Shown in pieces: positions 49,800-58,247 of a DNA stretch of 64,000 nucleotides. The position numbers and the translations under genes are program-made. Below the pieces are notes generated by a model. The model worked only from the letters and a program-made list of their open reading frames with translations, had not been told where the DNA came from and did no database searches. This stretch comes from Nocardioides sp. Root682 (GTDB lineage: Bacteria > Actinomycetota > Actinomycetes > Propionibacteriales > Nocardioidaceae): the NCBI RefSeq assembly GCF_001427795.1, contig NZ_LMHJ01000004.1, positions 1-64,000 on the forward strand, given 5' to 3'. The stretch's first letter is position 1. Every line of letters begins with the position of its first letter.

Positions 49800-51440
49800 T
49801 CAGTGCACCACGGCCTGCTCGGCCCCGGCGCCGGTGAGCGCGCGGACCTCGAGCTCGGTGAACCGCTCCTCCGACTCGGGCTCCTTCGACGTGACCGTCC
49901 CGAGCCAGCCGAAGAAGAAGCCGAGCGGGATGGAGATCAGGCCGGGGTTCTCGAGCGGGAACCAGTGGAAGTCCACGCCGAGCGGGAACAGGGCCTTGCT
50001 GATGACCTCGCCGTCAGCGTTGATGCCGGTCTTGCCCGACACCACCGGCGAGAAGAACACCAGCGTGATGCAGGAGATCAGGCCGCCGTAGATGCTCCAG
50101 GTGGCGCCGCGGGTGTTGAAGCGCCGCCAGAACATGTTGTAGACGATCGCCGGCAGGTTGGCCGACGCGGCGACCGCGAAGGCCAGACCGACGAGGAACG
50201 CGATGTTGAGGTTTCGAGCCGGGATGGCCAGCAGGATCGCGATCACGCCGAGCCCGGCCGCGGCGAAGCGGGTCACCCGGATCTCCTCGGCCTCGGTGGC
50301 CTTGCCCTTGCGGATCACCGAGTTGTAGATGTCGTGCGCCACCGAGGTGGAGGACGTCAGGGTCAGACCGGCGACCACGGCGAGGATGGTCGCGAAGGCG
50401 ACCGCCGAGATCACGGCCAGCAGGATCGCGCCGCCGGTGGATCCGGCACCACCACCGACCGCTTCAGCCAGCAGGGGTGAGGCCAGGTTGCCGTCGCTGG
50501 TGGCGACGTCGCTGCCGACACCGGTCTTGAGCAGGGCCGCGGCACCGAAGCCGAGGACGAGCGTGAACAGGTAGAAGACGCCGATCAGGCCGATCGCCCA
50601 GAGCACCGACTTGCGGGCGTCCCGCGAGGTCGGCACGGTGTAGAAGCGGACCAGGATGTGCGGAAGTCCGGCTGTTCCGAGCACGAGCGCGATGCCGAGG
50701 CTGAGGAAGTCGAGCTTGTGGGTCGCGTCGATGCCGTACTTCAGGCCCGGCTCCAGGAAGCCGGTCTTGCCGGAGTTCGACTGCGCGGCCCCCAGCAGTT
50801 CGGAGAGGTTGAAGTCGAACTTCGCCAGGACGAGTACGACGATCACGGCGGAGCCGACCATCAGCAGGACCGCCTTGACGATCTGCACCCAGGTGGTGCC
50901 CTTCATGCCGCCGACCGTGACGTAGACGATCATCAGCGCGCCGACGCCCGCGATGACCGCGCTGACGGCGAGGGTGTTGGTCTTGTCGATGCCCAGGAGC
51001 AGGACGACGAGGCTGCCGGCACCGACCATCTGGGCGAGCAGGTAGAAGATCGACACGGTCACCGTGGAGGTCGCGGCCGCCGTACGGACCGGGCGCTGCT
51101 TCATCCGGTAGGCCAGCTGGTCGGCCATCGTGAAGCGGCCGGAGTTCCGGAGCATCTCGGCGACGAGCAGCAGGGCCACCAGCCAGGCGACCAGGAACCC
51201 GATCGAGTAGAGGAACCCGTCGTACCCGGCCAGCGCGATGGCGCCGGAGATGCCGAGGAAGGACGCTGCGGACATGTAGTCGCCGCCGATGGCGAGTCCG
51301 TTCTGGATGGGGGAGAACGACCGGCCGCCGGCGTAGAAGTCAGCGGTTCCGCTGGAGGAACGACTGGCCTTGATGGTGATGAAGAGGGTCAGGGCGACGA
51401 CGCTGAGGAACAGCCCTGCGGTGAGTACCTGGTGGTCCAT
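49800..51440 (-). CDS. actP: Cation/acetate symporter ActP (SSS family)
   Basis: A 546-residue sodium:solute symporter with about 13 helices. Signatures are DFYAGGRSFSPIQNGLAIGG, DYMSAASFLGISGAIALAG, GTAGLPHILVRFYTVPTSRD and the C-terminal NPGLISIPLGFFFGWLGT. This is the acetate/glycolate permease branch. ATG 51440 overlaps the stop of the DUF485 gene by one base, the usual actP pairing. Acs lies downstream, so together they form an acetate uptake and activation unit, which is weakened here if acs is really broken. Confidence 0.92.
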   Translation of the reverse strand: MDHQVLTAGLFLSVVALTLFITIKASRSSSGTADFYAGGRSFSPIQNGLAIGGDYMSAASFLGISGAIALAGYDGFLYSIGFLVAWLVALLLVAEMLRNSGRFTMADQLAYRMKQRPVRTAAATSTVTVSIFYLLAQMVGAGSLVVLLLGIDKTNTLAVSAVIAGVGALMIVYVTVGGMKGTTWVQIVKAVLLMVGSAVIVVLVLAKFDFNLSELLGAAQSNSGKTGFLEPGLKYGIDATHKLDFLSLGIALVLGTAGLPHILVRFYTVPTSRDARKSVLWAIGLIGVFYLFTLVLGFGAAALLKTGVGSDVATSDGNLASPLLAEAVGGGAGSTGGAILLAVISAVAFATILAVVAGLTLTSSTSVAHDIYNSVIRKGKATEAEEIRVTRFAAAGLGVIAILLAIPARNLNIAFLVGLAFAVAASANLPAIVYNMFWRRFNTRGATWSIYGGLISCITLVFFSPVVSGKTGINADGEVISKALFPLGVDFHWFPLENPGLISIPLGFFFGWLGTVTSKEPESEERFTELEVRALTGAGAEQAVVH

Positions 51441-51826
51441 CAGTTCTGCGTCCTTCCGTGGGACGACTTGCCGGCCAGCGCGATGAAGCGCTCGTCGAGC
51501 TCCCGGGCGAGCGGGTCGAGCTTCGCGTTGGAGTAGCGGCTGTAGAGCCAGGCGAGCCCGAACGTCGTCACGAACTGGAGCAGTCCGAAGACCAGGGCCA
51601 CGTTGATGTTGCCGAGGACCTGGTGGCTCATGAAGTCGCCGCCCCAGTTGGAGAGGACGACGTAGAGCAGGTACCACGCGAGGAACGCGATCGTGGCCGG
51701 GAAGACGAAGGCCCGGTAGCGGCGGCGCAGCTCGGCGAACTCGGGCGACGCGTGCAGCTCGTCGTACACGGGATCGTGGCGCGCGGCCACCTCGTGCGGG
51801 TCGTGCGGGGCGACTTCAGATGTCAC
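51440..51826 (-). CDS. DUF485 family small membrane protein
   Basis: A 128-residue protein with two membrane helices (FVFPATIAFLAWYLLYVVLS, VALVFGLLQFVTTFGLAWLY) and the family signature FAELRRRYRAFVFP. DUF485 genes precede actP in many bacteria and are thought to help the symporter. AGGAGG precedes the ATG; the stop overlaps actP. First gene of the actP-acs operon. Confidence 0.88.
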   Translation of the reverse strand: MTSEVAPHDPHEVAARHDPVYDELHASPEFAELRRRYRAFVFPATIAFLAWYLLYVVLSNWGGDFMSHQVLGNINVALVFGLLQFVTTFGLAWLYSRYSNAKLDPLARELDERFIALAGKSSHGRTQN

Positions 51827-52030
51827 GACGAAACCTCCTGTGCTCAGTGCAGGTGGCCGCAGTCGCGGCCGACATTGCGACGCTAGGAGTGATCGCGGTC
51901 ACACCGGCAGGGGTGCGGTCCGGGTGCGCGCCGAGTGGGGCGGGGTTGTCGACGAACGGTCGGTACGGCGCGACGAACGGCACCGAAGAGCGTCCGGAAA
52001 TCCGGGTTCGGGTCCGCCGTGGGTCGCTGG
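51827..52030. promoter_or_regulatory. divergent promoter region, DUF485-actP versus the 574-residue protein
   Basis: 204 bp without a convincing gene. It must carry the promoter of the acetate operon and probably of the divergent membrane-anchored protein. No clear operator was seen beyond a TCCGGAAATCCGG-like partial symmetry near 52000. Confidence 0.4.
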
Positions 52031-53755
52031 ATGGAATGCTTCCTGAACGTGGGGGTGCACAACGAGATTGCCCGGCTGGTCGAACAGGCCGGCCCCGGCG
52101 TGCTGGACGACGCCGACTCGTTCCGTGCTGCCCTCGACGACTTCCTTGCCGAGGACGCGGCGACGCGCGGCGAGCTCAACCTGCTGGTCGACGCCGTCCG
52201 CCTGGGGACCTTCGCGCGGCTGCTCAGTCAGGTCGAGCACGGCGCCGAGATCACCCAGGCGACCCGCCTCCTGGGCCGGGAGCTGGCCCGTGACCGCGGT
52301 ACGACGGAGTCCACGAGCGCAGCCTGGGCGTTGGGCGTCCTGGCGTTCGCCGTCGGCAAGCTCGACGAGGCCGACCTGACCGAGCTCCGCGCCGCCATGG
52401 TGCCCGTCGAGGGGCTGGCCGCCCAGGTCGTCGGTCGTCCGGTGGATGCGGTGGCCGATGGAGGTCCCCTCGCCGCGACCACGGTGAAGCGGCCTGCCAC
52501 CGTTCCGATCGAGGACGAGCTCGCGCAGCGGCCGCGCCGGGCCGGCAGGACCTTGCTGGCTGTCGGCGCCGTGGTGGCTCTGCTGGCCGGCGGGATCGCG
52601 TTCGCGTCCGGTTGGGGCCGCGGCGACGACGACCCGGCTGTCGCCGACCGCACGTCGGGTACGACGACCGCCCCCGCCGACTTCGTGCCGCTCACCGTCA
52701 ACGGGGGGACCGACCTGGACAAGGGCGTGCGCAGCGAACGGACGTACCGGATGAGCGCTGACCGGGTGTCCTCCACCGTGGTCCTGATCAACACGACGAA
52801 GTCCGCGATGACGGTCCTGTGGACCGAGGTGGTGCCGAAGGAGCTGGCCGACCACGTCGGTCTGGTCGACTTCAAGCCGACCGATCGCAAGGTGCTCGAG
52901 GCCGACCCGGTCGTCTACTGGCGCCTCGCGCTCCCTGCGGGCGGCAGCCGCCAGGTGCGCTGGACGACGCCGCTTCCCGAGGATGCGGTGCCGTCGGCCG
53001 ACTACCTCGCGCGGATCACCGGCTGGCACGAGGAGGCCGTGACCGATGCACTTCCGCTGATCAGGCGTGAAGTCCCGGACCTGGCCCGGGCCGGCGAGGT
53101 CGTGCCGATCCCGGACATCCCCGAAGCCGAGAAGGCGGACGTGGTCCCCGTGGTGCCGGGTGCTCCCGAGACGTCGATTCCGTTCGACCAGCCGACCGCT
53201 TCGACCGCCGCCTCGCCGCGACCGACCAAGGCCGCGGCGAACCGCGCACCCCGGATCTCGCTCTCCTCGAAGAGCACGGGCGAACGAGTCAGCGGTGCCT
53301 ACACCGTCGGCGGCAGCGATCCGGACGGCGACAGCTGGAGCATCGTGTCCGTCTCCAACCCGCCTCCGGGCATCGGCAGGACGGGCTCCCACTCCCTGGG
53401 CGGCACCGTCTCGCACAACGCCGCGAGCGTCACCACCAGCAAGTCGAACATCCGGTCCCGGACCTACTCCGTCACCGTGACGATCCAGGACAGCCACGGC
53501 CTCCGAGACTCGGGCACCTTCACCTGGACGGTCCGTGACACGCACTTCGCCATGCCGCAGCTGGTCGGGACCTGCGCCTGCGCTCCGGACATCGCGATTC
53601 GCCTGAATCCGTCGACGGCCGGCTGCTACAGCCCGTCCAAGCCGGAGGGAGACGTCGCGAAGCAGAGCATCGGCGTCGACACCCCGGTTGCCTACGGTGC
53701 AGGGGTGCTGCTGACGTTCGTCAACCGCAACAGCGGGGATCCGAACTGTCCCTGA
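52031..53755 (+). CDS. Membrane-anchored protein sharing the N-terminal domain of 43130-44458, with cadherin/Ig-like outer part
   Basis: A 574-residue protein. The first 100 residues (IARLVEQAGPGVLDDADSFR, AALDDFLAEDAATRGELNLL, VDAVRLGT) are homologous to the N-terminus of the protein at 43130. A membrane helix (TLLAVGAVVALLAGGIAFAS) then leads to an outer region of about 360 residues. That region contains a beta domain, a Pro/Thr linker, a cadherin-like repeat (VGGSDPDGDSWSIVSVSNPP, TVTIQDSHGLRDSGTFTWTV) and a Cys-containing end. The start is uncertain; ATG 52031 is used, but GTG 52049 or 52055 fit the paralogue better. Function unknown. Confidence 0.7.
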   Translation: MECFLNVGVHNEIARLVEQAGPGVLDDADSFRAALDDFLAEDAATRGELNLLVDAVRLGTFARLLSQVEHGAEITQATRLLGRELARDRGTTESTSAAWALGVLAFAVGKLDEADLTELRAAMVPVEGLAAQVVGRPVDAVADGGPLAATTVKRPATVPIEDELAQRPRRAGRTLLAVGAVVALLAGGIAFASGWGRGDDDPAVADRTSGTTTAPADFVPLTVNGGTDLDKGVRSERTYRMSADRVSSTVVLINTTKSAMTVLWTEVVPKELADHVGLVDFKPTDRKVLEADPVVYWRLALPAGGSRQVRWTTPLPEDAVPSADYLARITGWHEEAVTDALPLIRREVPDLARAGEVVPIPDIPEAEKADVVPVVPGAPETSIPFDQPTASTAASPRPTKAAANRAPRISLSSKSTGERVSGAYTVGGSDPDGDSWSIVSVSNPPPGIGRTGSHSLGGTVSHNAASVTTSKSNIRSRTYSVTVTIQDSHGLRDSGTFTWTVRDTHFAMPQLVGTCACAPDIAIRLNPSTAGCYSPSKPEGDVAKQSIGVDTPVAYGAGVLLTFVNRNSGDPNCP

Positions 53756-53849
53756 GGAATGGGGCCCCGTTCACCGGCAGGTCGGTTGCTGGCCGCATGA
53801 CGGCTGTTCGCTGAGGAGGTTGCCCCAACCCCTCGGAAGGACCCTCGAC

Positions 53850-55310
53850 ATGACTGCTTCTCGTCGCACGATGCTGGCCGGCGGTGCGGCTGGTGCCGGC
53901 CTCGCCGTCGCCGGCGCGATGCCCTCGCTCGCCCAGGCCAGCCCGAACCGGAAGGCTCCGCAGCGACCCGGTCGACCGGGCGCTGGCCCGGTCCCGTTCC
54001 CGCCGCTCGAGGACGACCCGGCAGGGCTCCTCGCGCTGCCCGCCGGCTTCTCGTACTCCGTCGTCACCCGCGCAGGAGTGACCCGGCTCGACGAGGGTGG
54101 CCTGACGCCCAACGCGCACGACGGCAACGCGGTCTTCTCCACCGGTCGCGGTCGCTACCAGCTGATCCAGAACCACGAGCTCAAGGCGGGCTCCCCGCTC
54201 GGCGTACCGCACGTCGAGGGCACCGTGTACGACGCGGGCGCGGTCGACGCGGGCGGCTGCACCGTGATCAGCACCGACCGGCACGGCCGCAACCTCGGTG
54301 AGTTCGTCGCCATCTCCGGTACGTCGACCAACTGCGCCGGCGGCCCGACGCCGTGGGGCACCTGGCTGACCTGCGAGGAGACCGAGGACCGCGCCGGGAA
54401 GTCGTGGAGCGGCAACGGCAAGAGCGGCAGCTACGCCAAGGACCACGGCTACGTGTTCGAGGTGTTCCACGACGGCCGCACGAACCCGAAGCCGATCAAG
54501 GCGTTCGGTCGCTACGCCCACGAGGCCTGCGCGATCGACAAGTCGCGTCGCCACGTCTTCCTGTCCGAGGACGCGTCGGGCCCGAACGGCCTCTTCTACC
54601 GCTGGACCGCACCGCGCGGTTACACCCTCAAGTCCGGCATCGCCGATGACCTGGCCGACGACGCGGGCGTCCTCGAGGCGATGCAGATCCTGATGCCCGA
54701 CGGTTCGGTGCTCTCCGACGTCGCGTACCTGACCTCCTCCCAGCTCGGCCGGCCCTTCCCGGTGCGCTGGATCCCGGTACCGGACCGGGACGCGAGGACC
54801 GTCTCCACCCGCAAGCAGTTCACCGACGGCCAGGTCACCCGCGGCAAGAAATTCGAAGGCGTGTGGGGCACCGACGAGGGCGTGTACGTCGTGAACTCGT
54901 TCGCGTTCTCCGACGGCGACCTGCCCGCCGATGCGGTGCCGCACGACGGCATGGTCTGGTTCTACGACTTCGGTGCGGAGACCATCCAGTTGGTGACCTA
55001 CTTCCCGCACCAGAAGACCGCCGCGACCGGTGGTGCCGCGAAGTACGACGACCTCACGTTCGACGGCCCGGACAACGTCACGGTCACCCCGTGGGGTTCG
55101 CTGGTGCTCGCCGAGGACGGCGTCGGTGCCTCGCACGTGCTGTCCGCGACGCCGTACGGCCCGGCCCAGGCCATCGCCCGCAACCAGCTCAACGACTCGG
55201 AGTTCACGGGGCCGACGTTCTCCGAGGACGGCAAGGTGCTCTTCGTGAACATCCAGACGCCGGGCCTGACGCTGGCGATCACCGGACCGTGGGAGCAGTA
55301 CCTCGGCTGA
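53850..55310 (+). CDS. PhoX family (DUF839) alkaline phosphatase-like protein
   Basis: A 486-residue secreted protein. The N-terminus TASRRTMLAGGAAGAGLAVA is a Tat signal (SRRTML). The body shows the PhoX/DUF839 features: GTSTNCAGGPTPWGTWLTCE ETEDR (Cys pair), RYAHEACAIDKSRRHVFLSE D, and the C-terminal LFVNIQTPG block. PhoX is a Ca2+/Fe3+-dependent phosphatase that releases phosphate from organic esters. AAGGA lies before ATG 53850. It precedes the siderophore operon but is separated by an iron box and a large inverted repeat. Confidence 0.85.
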   Translation: MTASRRTMLAGGAAGAGLAVAGAMPSLAQASPNRKAPQRPGRPGAGPVPFPPLEDDPAGLLALPAGFSYSVVTRAGVTRLDEGGLTPNAHDGNAVFSTGRGRYQLIQNHELKAGSPLGVPHVEGTVYDAGAVDAGGCTVISTDRHGRNLGEFVAISGTSTNCAGGPTPWGTWLTCEETEDRAGKSWSGNGKSGSYAKDHGYVFEVFHDGRTNPKPIKAFGRYAHEACAIDKSRRHVFLSEDASGPNGLFYRWTAPRGYTLKSGIADDLADDAGVLEAMQILMPDGSVLSDVAYLTSSQLGRPFPVRWIPVPDRDARTVSTRKQFTDGQVTRGKKFEGVWGTDEGVYVVNSFAFSDGDLPADAVPHDGMVWFYDFGAETIQLVTYFPHQKTAATGGAAKYDDLTFDGPDNVTVTPWGSLVLAEDGVGASHVLSATPYGPAQAIARNQLNDSEFTGPTFSEDGKVLFVNIQTPGLTLAITGPWEQYLG

Positions 55311-55365
55311 GCCGCCTGGGCGACCTGGGCGAGTGTGACCTTCTGCACCCGTCCCCGCGGTGACA

Positions 55366-55420
55366 AGATCTCCTGTGATCTGATTAGGTAAGGCTTACCT
55401 TCTCGGATCACAGGAGATCT
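55366..55420. promoter_or_regulatory. 15-bp perfect inverted repeat enclosing the iron box
   Basis: AGATCTCCTGTGATC (55366-55380) and GATCACAGGAGATCT (55406-55420) are perfect inverted arms around 25 bp that contain the IdeR/DtxR box. The right arm contains the AGGAG SD of the decarboxylase gene, so an RNA read through from phoX would fold and hide the SD. As DNA, the arms may also be a terminator for phoX. Confidence 0.7.
55384..55402. promoter_or_regulatory. IdeR/DtxR-type iron box
   Basis: TTAGGTAAGGCTTACCTTC matches the known 19-bp consensus TTAGGTTAGGCTAACCTAA at most positions, with symmetric AGGTAAG/CTTACCT arms. It lies 21 nt upstream of the siderophore operon's first start codon. 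Iron-bound IdeR/DmdR would repress the operon in iron-replete cells. Confidence 0.9.
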
Positions 55421-55422
55421 CC

Positions 55423-56907
55423 GTGTCCCAGCTCCCCCTGCACCACCTGTTCCACCCGGCCCACGCAGACCACTACGCCGATACCCTCGGCGCCGGCCTC
55501 GAGCACCTGCTCGGCCAGCTCCGCACCGTCGCCGGACCGTCCACCGGCTCGCAGCCCAAGGACGCCGAGGCCCGCGTCGCCGCCGTCGACCTGGCCAGCC
55601 CGCTGGTTGACGTCGGCGCGGTCCTGGCCGAGATGTCGCAGCTCTGGCTCGACGACGCGGTGTGGTTCCACGAGCCGACGTACGCCGCCCACCTCAACTG
55701 CCCGGTCGTCGTACCCGCCTTGTTGGCCGAGCTCTTCGTCGCCTCGGTCAACAGCTCGCTCGACACCTTCGACCAGAGCGTCGGTGGCACCTACATCGAG
55801 CGCCGGCTGATCGAGTGGACCGCCGAGCGGATCGGCTTCGGCGCCGAGGCCGACGGGGTGTTCACCAGTGGTGGCAGCCAGTCCAACCTGCAGGGCCTGC
55901 TGCTGGCGCGCGGCCGCCACGAACGGGTCCCGGCCGAGCGGCTGCGGATCCTTGCGTCGGCCGACAGCCACTTCTCGGTGCAGAAGTCGGCGCGGCTGCT
56001 GGGCCTCGGCGACGAGGCCGTGGTCAGCGTGCCGACCGATGAGCGGCACCGGATGGACCCGGCTGCGCTCGAGCGTTCGCTCGCTGCCTGCACGGCCCTC
56101 GGGCTGCGGCCGATGGCCATCGTCGCGACCGCCGGTACGACGGACTTCGGCGCGATCGACCCGCTGCCCGCGATCGCCGACCTTGCCCTGGCCTACGACG
56201 CCTGGCTGCACGTCGACGCGGCGTACGGCGGCGGCCTGCTGATCTCGCCCCGGCGCCGTTCGATGCTGGACGGCATCGACCGCGCCGACTCGGTCACCGT
56301 CGACTACCACAAGACGTTCTTCCAACCGGTGTCCTCCAGCGCGATCATCGTGCGCAACCGGGACACCATGTCGCCCGCGACGGTGCACGCCGACTACCTC
56401 AACCCCCGCGAGGCCACCGACCCGAACCAGGTCGACAAGAGCCTGCAGACCACGCGCCGCTTCGACGCCCTCAAGCTGTGGCTGACCCTGCGCACGATGG
56501 GCCCCGAGCTGCTCGGTGGGTACGTCGACGCGGTGGTCGACCTGACCGCGGCGGTGTACGCCGTGCTGCGGGACGAGCCGGACCTGCAGTTCGCGGCCGC
56601 GCCCGAGCTCAGCACGCTGGTGTTCCGCTACGTCCCGCGCGACGTGGCGCTGGGCGAGGACGGCCTCGGTGCCCTCAACCGGGCGATCCGGGAGGCCCTC
56701 TACGACTCGGGTGCTGCCATGGTCGCGGCCACCCGGGTCGACGGCATCCAGTACCTCAAGGTCACCCTGCTCAACCCGATGGCGACCGCCGACGACATCG
56801 TCGGCGTGCTCGACCTGGTGCGTTCGACGGGAGCGCGGCTCTCTTCGTTGGTCGAGGAGGTCGCTCCGCGACCGTCTCGAGACCAGGCCGCGGAGGTCGT
56901 GGGATGA
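55423..56907 (+). CDS. desA: PLP-dependent lysine/diamine decarboxylase, siderophore type (DesA-like)
   Basis: A 494-residue group II PLP decarboxylase. Motifs include FTSGGSQSNLQGLLLARGRH, HVDAAYGGGLLISP and VDYHKTFFQPVSSSA with the PLP lysine K297. DesA makes cadaverine (or putrescine) from lysine (or ornithine) as the first step to desferrioxamine. GTG 55423 follows AGGAG. The last 20 or so residues (LSSLVEEVAPRPSRD) are encoded by a REP repeat (56848-56885), which appears to have replaced or extended the normal C-terminus. The next gene overlaps by 4 bp. Confidence 0.9.
   Translation: MSQLPLHHLFHPAHADHYADTLGAGLEHLLGQLRTVAGPSTGSQPKDAEARVAAVDLASPLVDVGAVLAEMSQLWLDDAVWFHEPTYAAHLNCPVVVPALLAELFVASVNSSLDTFDQSVGGTYIERRLIEWTAERIGFGAEADGVFTSGGSQSNLQGLLLARGRHERVPAERLRILASADSHFSVQKSARLLGLGDEAVVSVPTDERHRMDPAALERSLAACTALGLRPMAIVATAGTTDFGAIDPLPAIADLALAYDAWLHVDAAYGGGLLISPRRRSMLDGIDRADSVTVDYHKTFFQPVSSSAIIVRNRDTMSPATVHADYLNPREATDPNQVDKSLQTTRRFDALKLWLTLRTMGPELLGGYVDAVVDLTAAVYAVLRDEPDLQFAAAPELSTLVFRYVPRDVALGEDGLGALNRAIREALYDSGAAMVAATRVDGIQYLKVTLLNPMATADDIVGVLDLVRSTGARLSSLVEEVAPRPSRDQAAEVVG
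56848..56885. repeat. TCGAGACC-type REP inside the 3' end of desA
   Basis: TTGGTCGAGGAGGTCGCTCC then GCGACCGTCTCGAGACC: an inner stem GGTCGC/GCGACC and outer GGTCGAG/CTCGAGACC. It forms the last coding bases of desA. Related copies are at 30436, 57390 and 60595. Confidence 0.8.
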
Positions 56908-58247
56908 ACCAGGCGCACGACTTCGTCGCGATCGGCCTCGGGCCGTTCAACCTCGGCCTGGCCTGCCTGACCGACCCGTTGCGTTCCTCGGACGGCCTGG
57001 ACGGGGTGTTCCTGGAGGCCCGTGACGGCTTCGACTGGCACCCGGGCATGCTGCTCGACGACGCCACGCTGCAGGTGCCGTTCCTCGCCGACCTGGTCAC
57101 GATGGCCGACCCCACCTCGCGCTGGTCGTTCCTGAACTACCTCAAGGTGAGCGGCAACCTCTACCCGTTCTACATCCGGGAGAGCTTCTACCCGTTGCGG
57201 CGCGAGTACGACGACTACTGCCGCTGGGCCGCAGAGCGCCTCGACAGCGTCCGGTTCGGCCAGCGGGTCACGAACGTCGAGCACGACGGGACGTCGTACG
57301 TCGTCCACAGCGGGAGCGGCGAGACGTTCCGGGCGCGGCGTCTGGTGCTCGGCATCGGTACGACGCCACGCGTGCCCGCTGCGCTCCGCCCGTTGGTCGA
57401 GGGGTCTCGAGACGGTCGCAGAGCGACCTCCTCGACCAACGGAGGAGGTGTCGTCACGCACTCCGCCGACTACCTCGCCCACAAGGCCGCCCTGCAGCAG
57501 CAGGAGACGATCACGATCGTGGGCAGCGGCCAGAGTGCCGCCGAGATCTACCACGACCTGCTCTCCGAGGCGCCGGCCCACGGCTACACGCTGACCTGGC
57601 TGACGCGCAGCCCGCGGTTCTTCCCGATGGAGTACACCAAGCTCACCCTCGAGATGACCTCGCCGGAGTACGGCGCCTATCACCGGTCGTTGCCGATCGA
57701 GACGCGCGACCGGCTGGCCCGCGAGCAGCGGCACCTCTTCAAGGGGATCAGTGCTGACCTGGTCGACGCGATCTTCGACCTGCACTACCAGCAGCGGGTG
57801 ACCGGTGCAGGCCCGCGCACGACCCTGGTCACCAACACCGAGGTGCGCGGCTCACGTCGCTCTGGCGCGGTGTCCGAGCTCGACCTGCTGCACGTCGAGA
57901 CCGGCGAGGAGTTCTCGATCCGCACCGGCGGACTGGTGCTGGCGACCGGCTACGCGTCGACCGCACCGTCCTTCCTCGACGGGGTCCGTGACCGGATCCG
58001 CCTCGACGAGCGCGGTCGGTACGACGTCGCGGGCGACTACTCCGTCGACGTCGCCGGTGGCGAGATCTTCGTGCAGAACGCCGAGGAGCACACGCATTCG
58101 TTGCTCGCGCCCGACCTCGGCATGGGGCCGTACCGCAACTCGGTGATCATCGCCGCGCTGCTCGGCCGCGAGGTCTACCCGATCGAGAAGCGGGTCGCCG
58201 TCCAGACCTTCGGTGTACCGGACCACCTGAGGAGCGCAGCGCGATGA
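56904..58247 (+). CDS. desB: Lysine/diamine N-hydroxylase (DesB-like, IucD/SidA family)
   Basis: A 447-residue flavin N-monooxygenase: FAD motif FVAIGLGPFNLGLACL at the start, DFAWHP-type segment GFDWHPGMLLDDATLQVPFL, NADPH motif TIVGSGQSAAEIYHDLLSEA, and the C-terminal LVLATGYASTAPSFL. It hydroxylates cadaverine at nitrogen. ATG 56904 overlaps the desA stop by 4 bp; a longer open frame is a shadow of desA. About 18 residues (163-180: PLVEGSRDGRRATSSTNGG) are encoded by an inverted REP copy inserted before the NADPH domain. Confidence 0.9.
   Translation: MNQAHDFVAIGLGPFNLGLACLTDPLRSSDGLDGVFLEARDGFDWHPGMLLDDATLQVPFLADLVTMADPTSRWSFLNYLKVSGNLYPFYIRESFYPLRREYDDYCRWAAERLDSVRFGQRVTNVEHDGTSYVVHSGSGETFRARRLVLGIGTTPRVPAALRPLVEGSRDGRRATSSTNGGGVVTHSADYLAHKAALQQQETITIVGSGQSAAEIYHDLLSEAPAHGYTLTWLTRSPRFFPMEYTKLTLEMTSPEYGAYHRSLPIETRDRLAREQRHLFKGISADLVDAIFDLHYQQRVTGAGPRTTLVTNTEVRGSRRSGAVSELDLLHVETGEEFSIRTGGLVLATGYASTAPSFLDGVRDRIRLDERGRYDVAGDYSVDVAGGEIFVQNAEEHTHSLLAPDLGMGPYRNSVIIAALLGREVYPIEKRVAVQTFGVPDHLRSAAR
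57390..57442. repeat. TCGAGACC-type REP inside desB, complete copy
   Basis: A 53-bp element with 13-bp terminal inverted repeats CCGTTGGTCGAGG (57390-57402) and CCTCGACCAACGG (57430-57442). The interior TCTCGAGACGGTCGC...GCGACC is the reverse complement of the desA copy. The reading frame of desB stays open through it. Confidence 0.85.
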
